Positions 8,250-15,630 of a stretch of DNA of 64,000 bases are shown one piece after another. Source of the DNA: Aminobacter aganoensis. GTDB taxonomy: Bacteria > Pseudomonadota > Alphaproteobacteria > Rhizobiales > Rhizobiaceae. Below the pieces are notes generated by a model, which saw nothing but the letters and a program-made list of their open reading frames with translations, did not search any database and was not told where the DNA came from. How positions within the stretch are numbered: the stretch's first letter is position 1; the number at the start of each line of letters is the position of its first letter. Position numbers and translations under genes: made by a program. Where the stretch lies: NCBI RefSeq assembly GCF_014206975.1, contig NZ_JACHOU010000011.1, forward strand, positions 1 through 64,000, given 5' to 3'.

Positions 8250-8747
8250 GAGCGGCGACACCTTCTGCAAGGTTGTATTGTGACGCCGCCCAAGCCGGCG
8301 CGCAAGCAGCAGGTGGTGGGTGACCGAAGCGGTTGCGTCTTGTCCGATTATGCTGCGGGTTGCGGACGGCGCGCGGGCTTGGTTCCAGAAATCCGATATG
8401 CTGCGAGGACGGAGGCTTCGCCTGGCCGTACCGATGGCGTCACCATGTCCATGAATGTCAGGCAAAGTTTGCCTAGTTTGGCACCATGATCGGGTGGCGC
8501 CGCAAATCCGCGCGAACATTGCTTTGAAACGGTATCGATCGGCCAGCCGTGTAAGGCCGTCAGGCCGCGGTGGTGCCAGCGAAGTACTCGTGGATGCGGA
8601 TCAGCACAAGTTAATGATGATAATCCCTGGCGAAGAATTTTCGCAATGCAAGTAAGAAAGTTTTCAGTTGTAACAATAGTGGGAAAAATCTGGGATGTCT
8701 TGTAGGTTGAAGTTTTGAATTTACTTCGTGCTTAAGTATTGTGTGTT
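8250..8747. other. non-coding stretch, AT-rich towards its right end
   Basis: No convincing gene was found. The left part has genome-like composition and contains the 8458-8474 palindrome. From about 8610 the sequence turns distinctly AT-rich, including a small GCGAA/TTCGC hairpin near 8629-8643, and leads into the promoter at 8748. Such a composition change is typical of a regulated promoter region on transferred DNA. Confidence 0.5.
8458..8474. promoter_or_regulatory. palindrome, GGCAAAGTTTGCC type, copy 1
   Basis: The 13-base palindrome GGCAAAGTTTGCC occupies 8461-8473 and sits in a 17-base block (8458-8474) that is identical to the copy at 10612-10628. It has the odd-length symmetry of a dimeric protein's binding site and lies in non-coding DNA 387 bases upstream of the putative DNA-binding protein gene. 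Confidence 0.6.
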
Positions 8748-8776
8748 TTGACCTGTCGAATACTTGTTGGCATAAT
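8748..8776 (+). promoter_or_regulatory. sigma-70-type promoter for the DUF3102-like gene
   Basis: TTGACC (8748-8753) and CATAAT (8771-8776) are separated by exactly 17 bases, close to the housekeeping consensus. Transcription would start near 8783, giving a leader of about 65 bases before the ATG at 8848. Confidence 0.65.
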
Positions 8777-8847
8777 GGGTTGTCCTGTAGATTTTGCTTC
8801 CCGCAGTTCTTCGGGCGCAATCTGAACCGCCATCCAAGGAGTCTTCC

Positions 8848-10032
8848 ATGGCAAAACACACCCCTTCGACCGACCTTGCCGACGCAATGCCGCTTCCCGC
8901 CAGCTTCGACATCAAGGTCCCCACGCGCAGAGAAAGAAGCGCGCGCGTGGCAATCGTCCCGCCCTCCATCGCGACGCCTGCAGCAGGCGAAGCTCCCGAT
9001 TATTCCGGTCTCGGAATCCCTGCCGAGGCTGTTCCCGCCCTGGAAGCGGCCCGCGTGCGGCTGGCCGCTCTCGGCCGGCTCGAGACATCGCATGTCTATG
9101 AATACGGCGCGGTCATCCATGACGTGCGCGAAGCAGCGCCAGATCAGGCAACCTTCGCCAAATGGGCCAAGAAGATTCTGAATCTTTCGCGGCGCGGTGC
9201 TGAGAACTACGTCTCTGTTTATCGGATCTTGAGCCCGTACCGGAACCGTGTCGAGGCCCTGCGCCTGAGGCCGAGCACACTTTATCTGATGGCAAGTGCC
9301 CAGCCGGAGCGCATCGAGAATCTGCTGGCGCAGCAGGAAGCTGGCCACAAGCTAGCGGTCAAAGATGTGAAGGCGATCCTTCGCGAAGGCAACGAGCCGG
9401 AGACAGAGAAACGGGCCGTTTCAAGAGGTGGCGTCGCGGGCCTGAGAGCCCAGATCGCCGAGAAGACCAGTTGTGGCGTCGCGGCGATGATGGACACGGC
9501 CGTCGACATCCTCAAGGCAATCCACGTCGCCCTCGAGCCGCATCGACAGGGCAAACGGGTGCCCAAGGACGCGACGATGCGGCCGTTGATTCATCCCGTC
9601 CGCTTGCTGCGCGAGCAGCTGGAGTCGCTGATCTGGCTCGCTCAACCGGCGGGGCAGGGGTTCCAGGATGGCGTCGTGCATGTGATGCCGCTGAGCCGAG
9701 ATGATGAGTGGTATAGGCTCTGGGCGATGCTCCAGGATCTTGGCGGCTACGAGACTTGGCCGCAGGCTGCCGACATTGGAACCTGGCTTAGCGACACTGT
9801 GGTGCCGCAGCTCGAGTGGCTGGTCGGCGATCGCGCGGAGAAGGCGGCTGCCGTGATCGATGAGATGGCGAAAGCTGCCGCTGCGCGCGACAAGGCCGCG
9901 AAGAAATCGGGTGCGAAGGCTAGCGCCAACAAGACGGGCAAGGGAGCCAAGGCAACCAGGCGAGATAGCATCGAGACCTTGTCTGCGGCCGTGGACGCCA
10001 TTGCAATCCGACCGCCGTCGACCAACGTCTGA
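8848..10032 (+). CDS. putative DNA-binding protein with DUF3102-like domain
   Basis: 394 residues from the ATG at 8848, which has AAGGAG eight bases upstream; an in-frame start at 8794 has no such site. Residues about 65-165 (alpha-helical, 'HVYEYGAVIHDVRE...FAKWAKKILNLSRRGAENYV') resemble the DUF3102/KorB-like helical domain in which a cell with sterile-alpha-like spacing recognises a site before a conserved 'Y-x-S-V-Y' helix. The middle is rich in Trp and acidic residues; the last 60 residues are Lys/Ala/Gly-rich and likely disordered. It has its own promoter and is followed by a strong hairpin. A role in regulating or partitioning the element is inferred; the family match is by eye only. 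Confidence 0.6.
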   Translation: MAKHTPSTDLADAMPLPASFDIKVPTRRERSARVAIVPPSIATPAAGEAPDYSGLGIPAEAVPALEAARVRLAALGRLETSHVYEYGAVIHDVREAAPDQATFAKWAKKILNLSRRGAENYVSVYRILSPYRNRVEALRLRPSTLYLMASAQPERIENLLAQQEAGHKLAVKDVKAILREGNEPETEKRAVSRGGVAGLRAQIAEKTSCGVAAMMDTAVDILKAIHVALEPHRQGKRVPKDATMRPLIHPVRLLREQLESLIWLAQPAGQGFQDGVVHVMPLSRDDEWYRLWAMLQDLGGYETWPQAADIGTWLSDTVVPQLEWLVGDRAEKAAAVIDEMAKAAAARDKAAKKSGAKASANKTGKGAKATRRDSIETLSAAVDAIAIRPPSTNV

Positions 10033-10104
10033 GCCCGGCGGTTCATGGCGGTGGCCATTGGCTACCTTTGCTGGCCCAGCACCGTCATCTCAGCGCTTTC
10101 AGCC

Positions 10105-10132
10105 AGATCGGCCCGGTTCTCCGGGCCGATCT
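10105..10132 (+). terminator. hairpin terminator after the DUF3102-like gene
   Basis: AGATCGGCCCGG (10105-10116), loop TTCT, CCGGGCCGATCT (10121-10132) form a perfect twelve-base-pair stem, followed by GCTTT. It lies 72 bases after the stop at 10032. The next 270 bases hold nothing I can assign before the small ORF at 10402. Confidence 0.75.
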
Positions 10133-10401
10133 GCTTTGAGGGATACGGACCCCGTCGAGACAGCGCTGTCTGATGCGGTTGCACTGCCCGGTATTCGGTC
10201 GAGCCCCTGGACAAGGAGAGCCCATTCTTAACCTAACGATCGCCTTTTTTGTCGGGCCTGCATTTTAAGGGCTCAGATCTCCCGCAGATCCTGCCAGGAT
10301 GAGTCTGCTCGGCCAAATCAGCCGGGCAAGACGGCCCTCGACGGTGTTGGCGCACCATCGAAGGCCTGACCCAGATCCCTTACGCAGAAGGCCCTGAGCT
10401 T

Positions 10402-10581
10402 ATGAGCACCTTTATCCCATCATCTGTGAACGACAAGTCAGGGGGCTATGTCGGCGGCCCCGTTGACATCGACTCGGTTCTGTTCAGCGAGGCGGTCGCA
10501 CCGGTCAGCCTCCTCGGCTCGGCAGGCGCAAGGTCGCGCGATCACTATGAGTGTCTGATCATCCCCGTCAGTGCCTGGTAG
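10402..10581 (+). CDS. small hypothetical protein, 59 aa
   Basis: ATG at 10402 to TAG at 10579-10581. The 59 residues (starting MSTFIPSSVNDKSGGYVGG) show strongly GC-ending codons, as expected of real genes here, but the upstream ribosome site is poor. No family recognised. The position between the putative DNA-binding protein and the ATPase operon suggests it belongs to the same element. Confidence 0.4.
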   Translation: MSTFIPSSVNDKSGGYVGGPVDIDSVLFSEAVAPVSLLGSAGARSRDHYECLIIPVSAW

Positions 10582-10609
10582 CCGTCGGGCGAGGAGCCTC
10601 GCTTTTACT

Positions 10610-10632
10610 CCTCAGGCAAAGTTTGCCTGAGG
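10610..10632. promoter_or_regulatory. palindrome, GGCAAAGTTTGCC type, copy 2 (longest)
   Basis: A 23-base perfect odd palindrome: eleven-base arms (left arm CCTCAGGCAAA at 10610-10620) around a central G at 10621. The core is the same as at 8461 and 14124. It lies 133 bases upstream of the 173-aa gene that opens the ATPase operon, a natural operator position. Confidence 0.7.
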
Positions 10633-10764
10633 TCGGGGCTCGCTGACATCAGGGTGCATCGACATCCCTGACATGGCAGCCGCGTCCCGCGTCATCGCCA
10701 CCACCCATCGCTTCTTGTTCCAGCTTTACCCGTGGCGCTGCCGCGGGCGGGAGATTTTTTGCCC

Positions 10765-11286
10765 ATGCTCAAGCCTCACGCCGACAATCCGAAGCGACAT
10801 TCTGATTCCGCGTCTCCGTCGCCAGTCAGCGACCTCACTGGAACTGCCGCGAATCCATTGTCTCGCGACCAGCGTCTGATCCGACAGTCACTGCATGGTC
10901 TCGGCAAGCAGCCTATGTCACATGCCGCCGAGCCCGACGCGCGTCCAATTCCGAACCCTGGGCGACGCCAGGCCAGTTCCATGCAGACCGTGCTGGAGCT
11001 TCTCGGCCACAGTCCGGAATGCGCACGGCTGGCCCGGGCAGGCTTGGTGACGTCCTGCAACTGCCACCTGAAAGCGGCCGACGATCCGGCTGTCGTCGTT
11101 GGCCTTGCCGTCCATTTTGCACGTTCGGCACTCATGCATGGCGTGCCTCTGCCGGCGTCGGTCGCCGAGCAGCTAACCAAGGCTGTCGAGGCAGGGGATT
11201 CGGCATGCCGTTCGGTCGCGGAGTGGCTTGCCGACCTCGGGCTGCTGGTGCTGGCGCCGCATTTGTCGGCCGAGGCGGGCCGATGA
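10765..11286 (+). CDS. hypothetical protein preceding the AAA+ ATPase, 173 aa
   Basis: Start chosen at the ATG 10765, with GGGAG about eleven bases upstream; an in-frame ATG at 10732 lacks a site. The N-terminal 70 residues are polar and Pro/Ser-rich; the C-terminal 100 are helical and Ala/Leu-rich and include a Cys-rich patch (SPECARLARAGLVTSCNCHL). No family recognised. The stop TGA overlaps the ATG of the ATPase gene (ATGATG), so translation is coupled and the two products probably act together. Confidence 0.65.
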   Translation: MLKPHADNPKRHSDSASPSPVSDLTGTAANPLSRDQRLIRQSLHGLGKQPMSHAAEPDARPIPNPGRRQASSMQTVLELLGHSPECARLARAGLVTSCNCHLKAADDPAVVVGLAVHFARSALMHGVPLPASVAEQLTKAVEAGDSACRSVAEWLADLGLLVLAPHLSAEAGR

Positions 11287-13046
11287 TGGAGGCGCGTCTT
11301 GCGAGATTTTTTGTCAGGCGGCTCCGACGTCGGGCGACTAGCGAGGCGGTCCACGACGCGGTCGCCAGCGGCATCCTGCGTGTGCTCCCGGAAGATCGGG
11401 CGGACTTTGAGTCTGGTGCCAGCCCGCGCGCTTTTGCCGTCGGCCCCCTGGTTGCGGGGACATCAGCGGAAGAAGCACTGCGGATGATCCGCCGCAGCAG
11501 TGCAGCCGGGCGCGCCAGGCGTAGCGATGACAACGCCGATTTTTTCCGCACCACCTCGGTGAAGCTGCGCAACGAGGCACGCCGGGCCGGCGAGGAGGCC
11601 TCGCAGGCCGAAGCCGAAAGCCCTCGGGTTGAGCACCAGGCGCGTGCGCTCCTCGACGCCGTCCGAGCCTCCGCCATGCCTTTGCGGGCCGGCGATGTCG
11701 CAGCCGCGCTTCTGGTTGCGCAAGCTGCCGGCAAGAGTGGTCTGCCGCCGGCGGAGATCGCAGCAGCCCTTTCGATGCTCTCGCCGATGGTCACGCTCAC
11801 GGCAGAAGTCGAAGGTTTCGAAGAGACCGTCCTGGGCCTGCTTGCGGGCGGTGTGCTCGCGCCAGGGCGGGTCGCTGTTTGCGAAGGTAGTGAGCTGTCG
11901 CGGTCCGGGTCGCAGCGCTTCTCGCGAGCCAGGGATCCAAGATGGCACGCCATCGTCTTCAAGGCGTCGGAACTCGATGACGACGGCGACTGGCGAGAGC
12001 GCCAGCTCGGTTTCGCCGCCGAAAGCGGTTATCCGATCGTCGGCATCTCCGAGCGCGGACCGGTAATCCCGGAGGTCTTGCGACGGGTCGCTGCCGTGCA
12101 CCTCGACTGCGGATCGCTGACACCTGATATCGTAATGAACACGATGCTTGTGGTCCTGGGCTCGCGCCACGATGATCATCTTGATCCCGAGCACACGGCG
12201 GTGCTTGCCCTTTCGGACCTTGCGCTCGCCATCCGTCCGGGCCAGTCGCCGGCCCGTGCTTTTGCATTGCTGGGCGATCTCGGTCGCCGGCGCATTAGGG
12301 CGAAGCAGGAAACGAGAAGGGCGGGCAGTGCCGGGCACGCGACTGCGGGCGGCCTAGTGAAGCGCAAGACGGGCCGCGGGTCAGGCAGTGGCGCCGATGT
12401 CATCCAGCCCCGCATGCCAGGCAGCACGGCAACCGATCGCTTCCTTCCCCGCATCGAAACCCTTGCCGGATATGGCGAGGCTGCCGAATGGGCGATGTCG
12501 CTCAAGGAAGACCTGGAGCTTTGGCGGGCGGGCGAACTTGCCTGGTCGGAAATGAGCACCAGGATCTTGCTGTCGGGACCGCCGGGCACCGGCAAGACAC
12601 TGTTCGCCCGCGCTCTCTGCAACACCTTGCAAGTGCCGCTGGTCGCAACGTCGGTGGCGACGTGGCTGGAGCCGGGATACCTGGGCGATGCGCTCAGGCG
12701 CATGAGCGCAACCTTTGCCGAAGCAGAAGCGATGAAGCCGGCGATTGTCTTCATCGACGAGATCGACGGGATTGGCCGCCGCGAACGGCGCGGCGAGTGG
12801 GATCAATATTGGACATCGATCGTCAACAGAGGTCTCGAACTTCTTGATGGCGCGGTCAAAACGCCGGGTGTCATTGTTGTTGCAGCGACGAACAATGCTC
12901 AGGCAATCGACCCGGCGCTGCTGCGGTCGGGTCGGCTCGAGAAACATGTCGACATCCCGCCACCCGGCATCGCAGCCCTCACTGGCATCCTGCGCCACCA
13001 TCTTGGCGACGATCTCGAAACCATCGCCGCCAGCGCGGCGGAGTGA
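11283..13046 (+). CDS. FtsH-like AAA+ ATPase without peptidase domain (lid truncated)
   Basis: 587 residues from the ATG overlapping the previous stop. Residues 1-400 are soluble, with no membrane segment, unlike true FtsH. The AAA+ module follows: Walker A GPPGTGKT at about 432-439, Walker B IVFIDEID at about 488-495, and second-region-of-homology TNNAQAIDPALLRSGRLEKH at about 537-556 with the arginine fingers. It ends soon after GILRHHLGDDLETIA, where FtsH-type proteins continue into the helical lid. The missing lid helices are encoded at the start of the M41 gene 541 bases downstream. The protein should unfold substrates for that peptidase. Whether the split is native or due to insertion is open. 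Confidence 0.8.
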   Translation: MMEARLARFFVRRLRRRATSEAVHDAVASGILRVLPEDRADFESGASPRAFAVGPLVAGTSAEEALRMIRRSSAAGRARRSDDNADFFRTTSVKLRNEARRAGEEASQAEAESPRVEHQARALLDAVRASAMPLRAGDVAAALLVAQAAGKSGLPPAEIAAALSMLSPMVTLTAEVEGFEETVLGLLAGGVLAPGRVAVCEGSELSRSGSQRFSRARDPRWHAIVFKASELDDDGDWRERQLGFAAESGYPIVGISERGPVIPEVLRRVAAVHLDCGSLTPDIVMNTMLVVLGSRHDDHLDPEHTAVLALSDLALAIRPGQSPARAFALLGDLGRRRIRAKQETRRAGSAGHATAGGLVKRKTGRGSGSGADVIQPRMPGSTATDRFLPRIETLAGYGEAAEWAMSLKEDLELWRAGELAWSEMSTRILLSGPPGTGKTLFARALCNTLQVPLVATSVATWLEPGYLGDALRRMSATFAEAEAMKPAIVFIDEIDGIGRRERRGEWDQYWTSIVNRGLELLDGAVKTPGVIVVAATNNAQAIDPALLRSGRLEKHVDIPPPGIAALTGILRHHLGDDLETIAASAAE

Positions 13047-13171
13047 CCAACAAACGATAGTCACGGCCGAATGCACTCAATCCGCAAATGCCGTTCTGCT
13101 GATCCCAACTCCAGGCATGACAATCCACTGAACCAAGCACGACGCCCACTCAACAGGAGCACCCCTGACAC

Positions 13172-13510
13172 ATGCTGATGTTCGATCCACAGAACGGCCG
13201 GTATGACCCACGTTTCGAGCGCGAGACCGACCGGCTGATAGCCCTTGCTTCCGATATGGAGAAAATCCGCAATGGCGCCGATCCCAGCGATCTGGCTGCC
13301 GGAGCACCGATCCTCGATCAATGGATTGTTGCCGAGCACTCGGTTCCCTGTCTGGCCGGCCTGTCGTCCGGTCACCCGATCCTCACCGGCACCGGCAGGC
13401 TGATCGCCACGTCGGACCTCATGCTCGTCGCCCACGACCAATCCTGGGCACGGACACGCTCGCGCTTCTACCGCCTCGGTCGGCCAGGTGGTGCTGCATC
13501 CAATTCCTAG
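13172..13510 (+). CDS. small conserved protein, DUF6634-like
   Basis: 112 residues from the ATG at 13172, with AGGAGC 13 bases upstream. Sequence opens MLMFDPQNGRYDPRFERETD and contains PILDQWIVAEHSVPCLAGLS and SGHPILTGTGRLIATSDL, which I associate with the DUF6634 family of small rhizobial proteins of unknown function. No membrane segment or catalytic motif is seen. It sits exactly between the two halves of the FtsH-like protease, in the same direction, so it is either a third subunit of the system or a gene moved in between. Confidence 0.6.
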   Translation: MLMFDPQNGRYDPRFERETDRLIALASDMEKIRNGADPSDLAAGAPILDQWIVAEHSVPCLAGLSSGHPILTGTGRLIATSDLMLVAHDQSWARTRSRFYRLGRPGGAASNS

Positions 13511-13555
13511 GCTCACAGATGACGAACCGGAAATGAGTGAGGGGACCGGAGTGAA

Positions 13556-13565
13556 CTCAGGCAAA
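13556..13565. promoter_or_regulatory. half-site of the GGCAAAGTTTGCC palindrome
   Basis: CTCAGGCAAA matches ten bases of the left arm at 10611-10620 exactly, 23 bases before the M41 gene start. The right arm is absent. It may be a weak single-arm site or chance. Confidence 0.3.
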
Positions 13566-13587
13566 CCCATGGAGCAAAAGACAGCCG

Positions 13588-14340
13588 ATGCATGAGCATG
13601 CCATTGATCCTGGCACCGAGGCGGTGCTGCATACCCTTGCGCGGCAGGCGAGTGGGCTGACCGGCGCCGATGTCGAGCGGATCGTGCGTGAAGCGCGCCA
13701 GAAGGCCCGACGCGAACGTCGTCACCTGAGCTTCGACGATCTGCAGGCCGGGCTTGCCGCCACCAGGCCAATCTGGCCCGAGACCCTGCGGCGGCGCATG
13801 GCGATCCATGAAGCCGGCCATGTCGTGGCCCACCTGACGCTCGGCACGGCCCGGATCGAGACCGTCACAATCGACGGTCCTCAAGGCGGGCATGTCGAAG
13901 GCGAGACCTACAGTCTCGTCGCCCAGAGCGAGGCAGGCATTGCCGCACAGATCGTCACGAAGCTGGCCGGTCGCGCCGCGGAAGAGGAGATTCTGGGAAG
14001 CGTGTCCGCCGGTGCCGGCGGCTCGCCGCGGAGCGACCTCGGCCTGGCCACCGAGCTGGCATTGGCAATGGAGACGACTTTGGGCTTTTCCAAGCAGATG
14101 CCGCTGCTGCACAGGCAGGTCGAGGCAAAGTTTGCCCAACTGGCGGATGGGGCTGACCTCGCCATCCGTGTCAACGACCGGCTCGAGCATGCCTATCGGC
14201 AGGCGCGGGAGCTCATCCGGCGCCATCGTCCCTCGGTCCAAAGGATCGCCGATGCGCTGATGACGGTCGGCACCCTCGATGGAAATGAACTCGATGCGCT
14301 GATGTCCGACAGCGACCGTAACGGAAATACCGGGTCTTGA
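13588..14340 (+). CDS. FtsH-like M41 zinc metallopeptidase subunit
   Basis: 250 residues. Residues about 10-60 (LARQASGLTGADVERIVREA) are the AAA+ lid/sensor-2 helices of an FtsH-type protein, normally attached to the ATPase. The peptidase follows: HEAGH at 74-78 supplies two zinc histidines and the catalytic Glu, and the later GSPRSDLGLATELA segment holds the Asp that is the third zinc ligand in FtsH. The protein lacks its own ATPase. The ATG at 13588 has GGAG 13 bases upstream, a weak site; no longer in-frame reading exists because a TGA lies at 13552. It most likely assembles with the ATPase encoded upstream to form a soluble ATP-dependent protease. Confidence 0.8.
   Translation: MHEHAIDPGTEAVLHTLARQASGLTGADVERIVREARQKARRERRHLSFDDLQAGLAATRPIWPETLRRRMAIHEAGHVVAHLTLGTARIETVTIDGPQGGHVEGETYSLVAQSEAGIAAQIVTKLAGRAAEEEILGSVSAGAGGSPRSDLGLATELALAMETTLGFSKQMPLLHRQVEAKFAQLADGADLAIRVNDRLEHAYRQARELIRRHRPSVQRIADALMTVGTLDGNELDALMSDSDRNGNTGS
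14124..14136. promoter_or_regulatory. GGCAAAGTTTGCC copy inside the M41 gene
   Basis: The 13-base palindrome is identical to the two non-coding copies but here falls within codons for E-A-K-F-A-Q, a sequence constrained by protein. It could be a real third site or coincidence. Confidence 0.35.
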
Positions 14341-14354
14341 ATCGCTGGTGCCGA

Positions 14355-14365
14355 AAACGCCGTTT
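14355..14365. promoter_or_regulatory. AAACGCCGTTT palindrome, copy 1
   Basis: Perfect odd palindrome AAACG-C-CGTTT, 15 bases after the M41 stop. Four identical copies occur between 14355 and 15208. Confidence 0.6.
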
Positions 14366-14401
14366 GACGGAGTAATGGGGGGAGAACGAACAGGGCCATG
14401 T

Positions 14402-14412
14402 AAACGCCGTTT
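14402..14412. promoter_or_regulatory. AAACGCCGTTT palindrome, copy 2
   Basis: Identical core, 47 bases centre to centre from copy 1. Spacing of about 4.5 helical turns places the two on roughly opposite faces. The bases to 14551 hold no gene. Confidence 0.6.
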
Positions 14413-14551
14413 GTGTCAGCGATATCGTGCCCGGGGAATGCGCGGCCGCATGACAAACCATGCAGCCGCGCCTTCGTGAGGTCGGAACTGGGTGACGGAT
14501 CACCGCAATGCCAAGTCTGGCAAGATAGCAGCGCGAGGGGACGGCTTTGCG

Positions 14552-14890
14552 TCAGTCCCTGGATCCACCGCCAGCGGCGTCGACCTTGTGCCGCCTCAGA
14601 TGCGGCTTCGGGAAAAAGTCCCAGCCGTCTTCGTAACGCTCAAGCAGCCCTTCCCACGCGGCTCGCGTTGCCTCGGCGTTGAAGCCCTGGTCGACCAGCT
14701 GTCGCGAAACCTCGACGATCACTCGGCCCAGTAGCCGATCGCTGCCGCGTTGCTGCGCCGACACGATCATGTAGCGCAGCATGGCCCGTGCGATATCGTC
14801 GCGATCGGGAGCCCGCTCCTGCCTGCGCTTTGCCCGGTACTCACGCTGATAAATCCGCTGCCTCTCCAGTCTCTCGTGTCTCCGCGCCAT
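14552..14890 (-). CDS. small basic protein of unknown function, 112 aa
   Basis: Start chosen at the ATG complementary to 14888-14890 because a perfect AGGAGG lies six bases upstream on the minus strand; longer readings up to 15199 run through repeats and are unlikely. The first 30 residues are extremely basic (MARRHERLERQRIYQREYRA, then KRRQERAP), a likely nucleic-acid-binding helix. The rest is helical (ARAMLRYMIVSAQQRGSDRL, RAAWEGLLERYEDGW). No family recognised. It is convergent with the M41 gene, and AAACGCCGTTT sites lie on both sides, so it may regulate itself through them. That is inference. Confidence 0.6.
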   Translation of the reverse strand: MARRHERLERQRIYQREYRAKRRQERAPDRDDIARAMLRYMIVSAQQRGSDRLLGRVIVEVSRQLVDQGFNAEATRAAWEGLLERYEDGWDFFPKPHLRRHKVDAAGGGSRD

Positions 14891-14948
14891 CGTCATCCTC
14901 CTCATCTCATGGTGCAGGACAATCGTCGGCTCAGGCCATGCAAGCGAC

Positions 14949-14959
14949 AAACGCCGTTT
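14949..14959. promoter_or_regulatory. AAACGCCGTTT palindrome, copy 3
   Basis: Within the wider palindrome CAAACGCCGTTTG (14948-14960), about 59 bases upstream of the 112-aa minus-strand gene, a natural operator position over its promoter. Confidence 0.65.
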
Positions 14960-14981
14960 GCGCTGTAACGACATTCTCGAA

Positions 14982-15030
14982 TTCTGAATCGTCTGCGGAG
15001 GCTTCTGAATCGCGGTACGAAAGATCAGAA
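14982..15030. repeat. direct TTCTGAATCG repeats plus inverted copy of the half-site
   Basis: TTCTGAATCG occurs at 14982-14991 and 15003-15012, 21 bases apart (two helical turns), followed by the inverted TCAGAA at 15025-15030. They lie upstream of the 112-aa gene and beside AAACGCCGTTT copy 3, so a second regulator may bind here. Confidence 0.5.
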
Positions 15031-15197
15031 TCCGAATAGCGCAAATTTTTCTGATTTGTTTTGCGTTGTGCGCAGCGTGGACCGACATGCCAGGCCATCG
15101 AATGCACGTGCCGATGAGGTGTCGCCTGTCGCAAAGGCATTGATCTGGGTCTTGCAAGGCGAACTGCATGCCGAAGCGTATCGACCAGGAGCTGGAC

Positions 15198-15208
15198 AAA
15201 CGCCGTTT
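15198..15208. promoter_or_regulatory. AAACGCCGTTT palindrome, copy 4
   Basis: Within CAAACGCCGTTTG (15197-15209), the same extended form as copy 3 and 249 bases from it, in non-coding DNA between the 112-aa gene and the integrase. Confidence 0.6.
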
Positions 15209-15630
15209 GCATCTGCCCGAACGCTGCGTTCGTCAAGCCATCTGCCCTATGTTGCAAACGCGTCGGCGACGGAGTTGGGCACAAGGCTGATGGGGCGCGC
15301 GGCAGGAGAGATCGCGGGTTGAGCAGCCGAAAAACCACCAGCTCGTGACCACAAGACGCGTCGCTTGCCGGCGCTCTGCTTTATCCCGCGGTCATCTTCT
15401 TGCGAGCGCTCTTCTTCGGCCGCCGTCCACGCTTGTCGCCGAACCGGTCGCCGCTCTTCTTGCCAGCCCAAGGCGGCGGGAGCTTCTGCTCCACCCAGGG
15501 AAGCAATTGGATCGGTTGCGGCTCCAGGTGTCCGGTAATCACCGGATAGCGTGAGATGATGAGCCGCAGCAGTGCCAAGCCCACCGGGTTGGTGTACCGC
15601 GTTGCGGTTTCCGTCTCGCACGATCCTTGG
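15209..15630. other. stretch without a clear gene downstream of the integrase
   Basis: Two overlapping minus-strand readings exist (ending at 15247 and 15381), but neither has a usable start or a recognised family. One contains GHLEPQPIQLLPW, faintly like the GH-x7-LLPW end of IS66 transposases, followed by a very basic tail. I regard it as unexplained, possibly a decayed gene end. Confidence 0.35.

Noticed and set aside
14124-14136. Certain third operator of GGCAAAGTTTGCC type
   Set aside because: The bases encode E-A-K-F-A in a conserved enzyme, so coincidence cannot be excluded; kept at low confidence only.
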